Origin: Saprospiraceae bacterium
GTDB taxonomy: Bacteria > Bacteroidota > Bacteroidia > Chitinophagales > Saprospiraceae
DNA length: 8,615 nt
Reading direction: 5' to 3'
Assembly: GCA_020630455.1 (NCBI GenBank)
Contig: JAHDBK010000091.1
Span: 1,562 to 10,176, forward strand
This document shows positions 1 through 5,695 of this stretch, piece by piece. The notes under the pieces are model-generated. The model was not told the origin of the DNA. It searched no databases and worked only from the letters and a program-made list of their open reading frames with translations. Numbering within the stretch: the stretch's first letter is position 1; each line of letters begins with the position of its first letter. Position numbers and translations under genes: made by a program.

Positions 1-1105
1 TAGCTCCCCTAAACATATCAACCATATTTAATACACCACTGACATTCCAAGAATTGATATTTTGGTTGAAAGATGTAGCGACAGCAAACATCCCTTTTGT
101 TGTTGTAAGTCCATTTGTAATCCAAGCATTTATTGGTTGATCAAATGCTGATGCACCATAGAACATTTCTTCTGTACTTTGAATTGATGCTGTTGCCGCT
201 CCCCATCCATTTAATGGGCTATTGAATACTGTTGCTTCCCTAAACATTCTCCACATATTGGTCACACTGCTAACATTCCAATTATCTAAAGGTTGATTAA
301 ACGCAGATGCTCTATAAAACATAGATGACATATCTTGAACAGATGATGTTGTAGCACCCCAACCATTCAATTGACCATTAAAAGCTGTTGCATTTGTAAA
401 CATACCTGACATATCTATAACACTACTTACATCCCAATTATTCAAATCTTGGTTAAAAGAAGAAGTGTAAGCAAACATACTTTTCATACTTTCAACTGAA
501 CTTGTTTTTGCACCCCAAACATCTAAAGGTTGGTTAAACGATGTGGCTGATAGAAACATAGCACTCATATTATTCACATTACTTACATCCCAATTTCCAA
601 TATTACCATTAAAAGAAGTAGCACCGTGAAAAGTGCCTTTACAACTAATTGGTCCAACTGCAGTAGTTAAATCAGGTGCATCTATTGCATTATATTGTAA
701 ATTAGTAGTACCGGCAAAAGAATCCTCCATAGATTCCCATACAATATCACCCCATTGTTCTATTGTTAAGATTTTTTGCTTATCACCGACACTTTGGAAT
801 TTGATTGTAGGAAATGTACCTCTGATAGCAATGGTATATGTTCCTGCTACACCATAATCATGAGTAATACCGGCTGTAACTCCCGAATCTTCTACATTAA
901 AGGTTACTCCGTCATAAGACCAATCTACTTCATAATTATAAGTATAAATTGCGTTATTAACAGGAATTGTTACGCTAGTAGAATTGGAAGTTCCGGGGTT
1001 ATCTGTTTTCCAAGTGGTTACAAAGGGGGTTTGTGCAGATAGATTAATTTGTAAAAAAATGAATGTAAAAATCGTGAAGATTAAATTGTAAATGTTGCTT
1101 TTCAT
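1..1105 (-). CDS. BspA-like (DUF285-type) repeat surface protein, 5' part only
   Basis: Reading the minus strand from the ATG at 1105 gives 368 codons with no stop before the left edge, so the C-terminus lies outside the window. Residues 1-25 form a signal peptide (charged start, hydrophobic stretch, then LSAQ), so the product is exported. Residues 26-120 (starting TPFVTTWKTDNPGTS) match the PKD-like N-terminal module seen in Bacteroidota BspA-like proteins, ending in the family-typical phrase LTIEQWGDIVWESM. From about residue 157 the chain is made of repeats of the form W-(D/N)-V-S-x-V-x-x-M-x-x-M-F-x-x-A-x-x-F-N, the DUF285/BspA hallmark. Such proteins are usually cell-surface or adhesion proteins; the ligand is unknown. 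Many relatives end in a type IX secretion sorting domain, which would lie beyond the edge. It is divergent from HTCS-1 across 397 bp of repeat-bearing DNA. The family call is firm, the biological role open. Confidence 0.9.
   Translation of the reverse strand, partial: MKSNIYNLIFTIFTFIFLQINLSAQTPFVTTWKTDNPGTSNSTSVTIPVNNAIYTYNYEVDWSYDGVTFNVEDSGVTAGITHDYGVAGTYTIAIRGTFPTIKFQSVGDKQKILTIEQWGDIVWESMEDSFAGTTNLQYNAIDAPDLTTAVGPISCKGTFHGATSFNGNIGNWDVSNVNNMSAMFLSATSFNQPLDVWGAKTSSVESMKSMFAYTSSFNQDLNNWDVSSVIDMSGMFTNATAFNGQLNGWGATTSSVQDMSSMFYRASAFNQPLDNWNVSSVTNMWRMFREATVFNSPLNGWGAATASIQSTEEMFYGASAFDQPINAWITNGLTTTKGMFAVATSFNQNINSWNVSGVLNMVDMFRGA
2..592 (-). repeat. 156-bp (52-residue) alternating protein repeats in the surface-protein gene
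   Basis: Conserved Trp codons mark the start of eight units at residues 172, 197, 224, 249, 276, 301, 328 and 353. Their spacings are 25, 27, 25, 27, 25, 27 and 25 residues. Short units begin W(D/N)VSxV; long units begin WGAxT(S/A)S(V/I) and carry two extra residues. The real period is therefore a 52-residue pair, 156 bp in DNA. The seventh unit (WITNGL) has the short-unit length but a worn start, and the eighth (WNVSGV) is a short-type unit where a long one would be expected, so the alternation breaks there. The array continues past the window edge. Confidence 0.88.
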
Positions 1106-1178
1106 AATTTTAAAATTGTGATTAATAAATAAAATGATTAATGAAGTTATTTATGAATATTTGGTTGGTTTGTTATGA

Positions 1179-1186
1179 CAAAATTA
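1179..1186 (-). promoter_or_regulatory. Putative -7 box for the surface-protein gene
   Basis: On the minus strand these bases read TAATTTTG, a full match to the Bacteroidota -7 consensus TAnnTTTG. It would place transcription start near 1175 and leave a leader of about 70 nt before the ATG at 1105. No TTTG sits at the usual 19-21 nt spacing. The nearest candidate, in the proximal copy of the adjacent direct repeat (1212-1215), is 25 nt away. A poor -33 element overlapped by a repeated site fits an activator-dependent promoter, but that is inference. Confidence 0.5.
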
Positions 1187-1197
1187 GATAAGACCAT

Positions 1198-1246
1198 GTG
1201 CAAAAAATCGTCAAATTTGCTTGAAGAAGTGTAAAAAATCGTCAAA
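1198..1246. promoter_or_regulatory. Tandem 18-bp direct repeat, period 31 bp, candidate operator
   Basis: The sequence GTGYAAAAAATCGTCAAA occurs at 1198-1215 (Y=C) and again at 1229-1246 (Y=T), differing at one base in 18. The start-to-start distance is 31 bp, close to three DNA turns, so both copies face the same side of the helix. The proximal copy begins 11 bp upstream of the minus-strand -7 box at 1179-1186, where an AraC-type activator would cover the -33 region. Direct repeats of this kind are expected for AraC-family dimers, and HTCS-1 and HTCS-2 both end in such a domain. Which protein binds is not shown by the sequence. Confidence 0.65.
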
Positions 1247-1298
1247 CAATGTTTTTGGTTAAAAAAATACAATTTCTATAAGTCCGTATCTAGATTTT

Positions 1299-1316
1299 GA
1301 TATTTCTTTAAATATC
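1299..1316. repeat. Small AT-only inverted repeat (7-bp arms, 4-nt loop)
   Basis: GATATTT and AAATATC flank a CTTT loop as a perfect inverted repeat. It lies between the two direct-repeat pairs and about 190 bp upstream of HTCS-1. It could be a dyad operator or a chance feature of AT-rich DNA; it lacks the GC stem and T-tract of an intrinsic terminator. No function is assigned. Confidence 0.3.
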
Positions 1317-1381
1317 TTAAAAAGTTATAAGAGCAATTCTAAAAAGCTCTAATGCAAAAGTCTGGAAAACGGCAATAAAAT

Positions 1382-1422
1382 TCTTTTTCATTTAGGACAT
1401 TCTCTTTTTCATTTAAGACATT
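1382..1422. promoter_or_regulatory. Tandem 20-bp direct repeat, period 21 bp, candidate operator of HTCS-1
   Basis: TCTTTTTCATTTARGACATT occurs at 1382-1401 (R=G) and 1403-1422 (R=A), matching at 19 of 20 bases and separated by a single base. The 21-bp period equals two helical turns, which is the arrangement expected for two AraC-type DNA-binding domains bound side by side. It lies 31 bp upstream of the putative -33 element of HTCS-1, an activator-like position. It is distinct from the 1198-1246 repeat, although TTTTGACAAT at 1421-1430 loosely resembles the complement of that motif (TTTGACGAT). Autoregulation by HTCS-1 is a plausible inference. Confidence 0.65.
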
Positions 1423-1453
1423 TTGACAATAAGTATGATTATTTTTATTTTTT

Positions 1454-1484
1454 TTTGGTCTTAAAACTATTAATAGTATATTTA
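1454..1484 (+). promoter_or_regulatory. Putative Bacteroidota-type promoter of HTCS-1
   Basis: TTTG at 1454-1457 and TATATTTA at 1477-1484 are separated by 19 nt, the spacing expected for the -33 TTTG and -7 TAnnTTTG elements; the only departure is A for G at the last base of the -7 box. Transcription would start near 1488, leaving a leader of about 15 nt. There is no convincing Shine-Dalgarno site: the AAGAGA at 1495-1500 is too close to the ATG. Weak Shine-Dalgarno use is normal in this phylum. A nine-T tract (1448-1456) overlaps the -33 element. Confidence 0.55.
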
Positions 1485-1502
1485 TATATATTCTAAGAGA
1501 AC

Positions 1503-4500
1503 ATGAAATCAATCTATATATTCATACTAGGAATATTTTTAATGCTTCCTTTAAGGCTATTTTCTCAGACTTATATGGCGAAAATAGATTACTTAAGTTC
1601 TCTTACAGAATATGATGGGGAAAATATAACCGCTGTCTTACAAGATTCAAAGGGGTTGATGTGGTTTGGGTCTGCTAATGGTTTATTTAGTTTTGATGGC
1701 ACTTATCTCAATAAGTACAGCTATAAAGAATATGGATTTTGCAATGATTATATTTTACATCTTTCAGAAGATAATAATGGTTTTATATGGGTAGAATTAG
1801 GAGATTATAGTAGAGGTAAGTCTTGTTATACCATTTTTGATCCTATACATGAACAATTTTATACCATTGAAGAATATACTGGAGAAGCTATTCCATTTAC
1901 TGTAAATCGCACCATGATATCTCCTCAATATAATGGAACTATCATCATTAGGGAAGACAAGGAGGATGCATATCAATATTATGAGATTAAAGATAAAAAA
2001 ATAAAGAAGGGAATTACATTATTAAAAAATCAATTGAACCCATCTGACCTCATGTTAGATTATACTATTAAATTAGATAGTCTTTCTTATATATCATTAC
2101 TTACCCATTTATCAGACAAATATAAACAGGTTCAAATTTACCAAGATGGGACGGTTAATATCGAATCTGCCAAAGATGATTCTTATTCTTATATGTTTAT
2201 TAGTTTAGGAGATTTTTATTCCATTAAACATGAACAAAATGAACCTAATTATTTAGACATTACCATATTCAAAAACAATCAATTTATTTGTAAAATAAAG
2301 AATATAGCCACCTCCTTTAAAGACAATGAAATCAATGTTTCAAATGTCCACAATTTTGTAACTAGAGTTATAAAGGATAAAATTTATATTATAAGAGAAG
2401 ACGGCGTTTCTATATATGATTTTAACGCCAAGCTACTAGATGTATTACAATGGGATGTAAATTTATCATTCCATATATCTTCAGAAAAATTAAGAGTTAA
2501 TGATAAAGGAGATTTATGGTTTCCTCTACCTAGTGAAATGGTAAAAATAAAAATTACAAAAAATTTATTTGAACCCATATTTACTTATGACCTCCATTCT
2601 AATGAATCCAATCCCATTAGAGGCATTGATACAGATGACGAAGGCAATTTATATATTTCTAATGGGCTATACAATATCAGTCAATTCCAAAAAGATAATA
2701 CAACAGAGCCTATACAAGAATACTATTTTACCAATATTACAGGTATTTTGAAAGATGGAAAGCAGATGTGGGTAGCTCCAGAAAACGCTGGATTAATACA
2801 ATTAAATCTAGAAAATGGTAATCAAAAACACTATTACTATAGTGATGGAGGTATTAAAAAACGATTTTTATGGCTTCCTTATAAATCTTCTCAAGGAGAA
2901 ATATGGGTTGGTGCTGGAGAAGGATTATATAAATTAGATACCTTAAAAAAAGTATTAGATGCATTTACTTTTGATAAAAATTTTGAAGCACTATTTAATA
3001 GTTCAGTACATCATTTTTACGAAAATAAAGAAGGTACATGGTTGTCTACATCCTCAGGACTCTACTTAGTCCATTTAGAAAGTCAAAAAATATTAGCTCA
3101 TTATTCTGATTCTCAAAAAGAGGCATACTATATCCCTGCTAAAGTTGTTTCTCATATTCATGAAGATAATGATGGTACTTTTTGGATAGCTACAAAAGGA
3201 CAAGGACTCATCCATTGGAATCCCAAGACGAAAGAATTTCAGCAATATACCAAAAAAGAAAATGGGCTTTCCCATGATGTTATTTATGCGGTTTATGCAG
3301 ATGATTTTAATAGTTTATGGTTACCCAGTTCAAAAGGTTTGATGCGTTTTGATAAGACTTCAAAAGAAGTGATTACTTATCTTGAAGAAGACGGCATATC
3401 GAATAATGAATTCAACACCATATCTCATCATCAAGACAAAAATGGTAATTTATATTTTGGGAGTATTAATGGCTTGGTTAAATTTCATCCTAAAAACTTC
3501 AACATAGATGATGTTGATGTTCCATTATTATTAAATAATGTTTATAGAATAAATCGCTCTACTGAAGAACGGATAAATATCAAAGCCAAAACTCTTGAAA
3601 AAAACACTGTTGAAATATATGATGCTGATAAATATATTGAGTTTCAATTTTCATTACTCAATTACAAAAAACCTAGTAGCAATGAGTTTGCATATAAATT
3701 AGAAGGCTACCATGACAAATGGATTTACACTAAAAATCCAATGATACAAATAGGTGCTTATCCCTATGGGAATTATCAATTGCGATTTAAAGCTAGAACT
3801 TCTGGTAATTTTGGATGGCAAGAATATGAACAAGACTTAACATTATCATTTGTAAAACCCTTTTATTTAAGATGGTGGTTTATGCTTTTTTCTATTGTAA
3901 GCATTCTAGGAATAATTCTATTTTTAGTTAGAAGAAATACTCGACTATTATTAAAAAGACAGGAAATACTTGAAAATACAGTTGCAGAACGAACGGCTCA
4001 AATCCAAAAAGATAAAGCCTTAATCGAAGAACAAGCAGAAGAATTAAAGCAACTAGACAAGGTCAAGTCTAAATTTTTTGCTAATATTTCTCATGAACTT
4101 CGAACTCCACTTACCTTAATTTTAGGTCCATTGTCTTATATTTTGGAAAACCCTCAAAACTTAACGGCTAATGAATTGAATCAACTCCAAGTCATGCAAA
4201 GAAATGGAAAGAGTTTGATGGATTTGATTGAAGAAATTCTTGACCTTTCTAAACTAGAAGCTAATAAGTTGGAATTAAAGGAAGAAGCAACTTCTATTCA
4301 AGCCTTTTTTCAATATATTTCTTCTGTTTTTAGTCCTCAATTTGAAAATAACAAACTTCAATTTGAACTTCAATTCGATTTAAAAGACGAAAATATCCAT
4401 GTCTTGATGGATAGAAAAAAAATGGAAAAGGTTATCAATAATTTTTTGAGTAATGCTATTAAATTTACTCCTCAAAAAGGTAAAATTACTTTATTGGTAA

Positions 4501-5609
4501 CTGAAATGGAAGACACTATGCTTATCAAAGTATCTGATACGGGAAAAGGAGTTCATCCCAATGACTTACCGCATATTTTTGATAGATTTTATCAATCCAA
4601 ACAAGCTGATCAGGAATTGTATGGAGGAACTGGTATTGGTTTAGCTCTAGTCAGTGAATTTGCTGAACTAATGAATGGTCGTGCTTATGCAAAAAGTCAA
4701 TTAGGAACAGGAAGTCAGTTTTATTTTGAATGCTTAAAAAAGAAAGTTTCTTCCGATATCCTTATTCCTAGTATTAATGAAGAAATAGAAAATGATTTGA
4801 ATATAGTAGATAATATAGGAACCGATTTCACTATACTTGTTGTAGAAGACAATCAAGATATGCGTGAATTTATTTGTCAATTAATCGGTGAAAAATATAA
4901 AGTATTATCTGCTCAAAATGGAGAAGAAGGATTAAAAGTAATAGAAGAAAAATATAAAGACATCCACCTTGTCATTTCAGATATAATGATGCCTGAAGTT
5001 GATGGGTTATCTATGCTCAATCAAATTAAAAAGAATCCAAACTTACTCGGCATACCTGTAATTATGCTGACTGCACTTGCAACTGAACGAGATAAAATGA
5101 CGGCTTTGACTATGGGGGTTGATGATTATCTTACCAAACCTTTTTCCGTTCCAGAATTAATGGCACGAATACAAAATTTGTTATACAATTATCATCAGCG
5201 ATTAGAGTGGTACAAATCTGATGAATATCAAAAAGAACCCTTAATCAATAAGGAAGAAAATGAGCTTATTTTAGAAAAAAAATCAAATACTTGGATTAAT
5301 GAGTTAATCTCTAAAATTGAAGCATCTTTTTCTACTCGTATTATTACTAAAGAAGCACTATCCAAAAGTATGAATTTAAGTAGTAGACAATTAGACCGTA
5401 AATTGAAATCTATTACTGGATTGGCTTGCGGTCAATTTATAAGAGAGGTACAATTGCACAATGCCCGCAAAATATTAGAAAACGGTACTGCATATTCAAT
5501 ATCTGAAATTGCATATCAATGTGGATTTGAATTACCTAGTAGTTTTTCAACTACTTTTAAAAAACGATTTGGTAAATCCCCTAATGAATATCTTAAAAAA
5601 AACATTTGA
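1503..5609 (+). CDS. HTCS-1: hybrid two-component system, propeller/Y_Y_Y sensor, kinase, receiver, AraC output
   Basis: This 1368-residue protein is a complete one-piece two-component regulator of normal HTCS length. Residues 1-21 are a signal peptide. Two-component-propeller blades follow (clear ones near 42-66, 370-395, 455-479, 501-524, 549-575, 593-617 and 637-662); blades between about 105 and 340 are diverged. A Y_Y_Y domain (about 708-785) contains YKLEGYHDKWIYT. One membrane helix spans 791-809, then a coiled coil leads to HisKA with the phospho-acceptor His864 in SHELRTPL. HATPase_c shows N980/N984, DTGKG (1012-1016) and GGTGIG (1041-1046). The receiver has acidic E1115/D1116, phospho-acceptor D1160, T1190 and K1212. 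A double-HTH AraC domain occupies about 1265-1368. All key residues are present, so it should sense a periplasmic ligand and regulate transcription. Relatives often sense glycans and control polysaccharide loci, but none is visible here. The ATG at 1503 follows a plausible promoter and gives the signal peptide directly. Confidence 0.95.
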   Translation: MKSIYIFILGIFLMLPLRLFSQTYMAKIDYLSSLTEYDGENITAVLQDSKGLMWFGSANGLFSFDGTYLNKYSYKEYGFCNDYILHLSEDNNGFIWVELGDYSRGKSCYTIFDPIHEQFYTIEEYTGEAIPFTVNRTMISPQYNGTIIIREDKEDAYQYYEIKDKKIKKGITLLKNQLNPSDLMLDYTIKLDSLSYISLLTHLSDKYKQVQIYQDGTVNIESAKDDSYSYMFISLGDFYSIKHEQNEPNYLDITIFKNNQFICKIKNIATSFKDNEINVSNVHNFVTRVIKDKIYIIREDGVSIYDFNAKLLDVLQWDVNLSFHISSEKLRVNDKGDLWFPLPSEMVKIKITKNLFEPIFTYDLHSNESNPIRGIDTDDEGNLYISNGLYNISQFQKDNTTEPIQEYYFTNITGILKDGKQMWVAPENAGLIQLNLENGNQKHYYYSDGGIKKRFLWLPYKSSQGEIWVGAGEGLYKLDTLKKVLDAFTFDKNFEALFNSSVHHFYENKEGTWLSTSSGLYLVHLESQKILAHYSDSQKEAYYIPAKVVSHIHEDNDGTFWIATKGQGLIHWNPKTKEFQQYTKKENGLSHDVIYAVYADDFNSLWLPSSKGLMRFDKTSKEVITYLEEDGISNNEFNTISHHQDKNGNLYFGSINGLVKFHPKNFNIDDVDVPLLLNNVYRINRSTEERINIKAKTLEKNTVEIYDADKYIEFQFSLLNYKKPSSNEFAYKLEGYHDKWIYTKNPMIQIGAYPYGNYQLRFKARTSGNFGWQEYEQDLTLSFVKPFYLRWWFMLFSIVSILGIILFLVRRNTRLLLKRQEILENTVAERTAQIQKDKALIEEQAEELKQLDKVKSKFFANISHELRTPLTLILGPLSYILENPQNLTANELNQLQVMQRNGKSLMDLIEEILDLSKLEANKLELKEEATSIQAFFQYISSVFSPQFENNKLQFELQFDLKDENIHVLMDRKKMEKVINNFLSNAIKFTPQKGKITLLVTEMEDTMLIKVSDTGKGVHPNDLPHIFDRFYQSKQADQELYGGTGIGLALVSEFAELMNGRAYAKSQLGTGSQFYFECLKKKVSSDILIPSINEEIENDLNIVDNIGTDFTILVVEDNQDMREFICQLIGEKYKVLSAQNGEEGLKVIEEKYKDIHLVISDIMMPEVDGLSMLNQIKKNPNLLGIPVIMLTALATERDKMTALTMGVDDYLTKPFSVPELMARIQNLLYNYHQRLEWYKSDEYQKEPLINKEENELILEKKSNTWINELISKIEASFSTRIITKEALSKSMNLSSRQLDRKLKSITGLACGQFIREVQLHNARKILENGTAYSISEIAYQCGFELPSSFSTTFKKRFGKSPNEYLKKNI

Positions 5610-5650
5610 ATTAAATGACCATTTTAATTTTTTGGATGCGTATTACATTC

Positions 5651-5678
5651 AAATAATAAAGAAAACTCTTTATTATTT
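5651..5678. terminator. Hairpin between the convergent HTCS genes, possible bidirectional terminator
   Basis: AAATAATAAAGA (5651-5662) and its exact complement TCTTTATTATTT (5667-5678) enclose an AAAC loop, giving a perfect 12-bp stem. It lies 41 bp after the HTCS-1 stop and 17 bp beyond the HTCS-2 stop, where a shared terminator is expected. Outer bases ATTACA (5642-5647) and TGTAAT (5691-5696) could close a second, longer stem. The stem has only one G-C pair near the loop and no separate T-tract on either side, so its strength as an intrinsic terminator is uncertain. Confidence 0.5.
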
Positions 5679-5695
5679 ACTTTATAAATGTGTAA

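Larger units (their letters stand above)
1106..1502. other. Divergent regulatory intergenic region (397 bp)
   Basis: This AT-rich stretch separates the divergent starts of the surface-protein gene and HTCS-1. I see no coding sequence or RNA gene in it. From left to right it holds the surface-gene leader (about 70 nt), a -7 box, an 18-bp tandem direct repeat, a small AT-only hairpin, a 20-bp tandem direct repeat, a nine-T tract at 1448-1456, and a -33/-7 promoter facing HTCS-1. It is long for a divergent gap and contains two unrelated repeat pairs, which suggests control by at least one and perhaps two regulators. Confidence 0.75.

Noticed and set aside
2..592. Regularly spaced repeats that could suggest a CRISPR array or tandem satellite
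   Set aside because: The 156-bp repeats are in frame, translate into the DUF285 motif, and have no short identical repeats with unique spacers.
633..1042. Short plus-strand open frames of 74 and 88 codons
   Set aside because: They lie antisense to the signal-peptide and PKD-like part of the surface-protein gene, have no recognisable domain and no promoter; the minus-strand reading is clearly the real one.
1330..1350. AGAGC/GCTCT inverted repeat upstream of HTCS-1
   Set aside because: The stem is only 5 bp with an 11-nt loop and no T-tract; this is expected by chance in a 400-bp gap.
2384..3275. Short open frames of 60-64 codons on either strand inside HTCS-1
   Set aside because: They sit wholly inside the well-supported propeller region of HTCS-1, in other frames, and show no family features.
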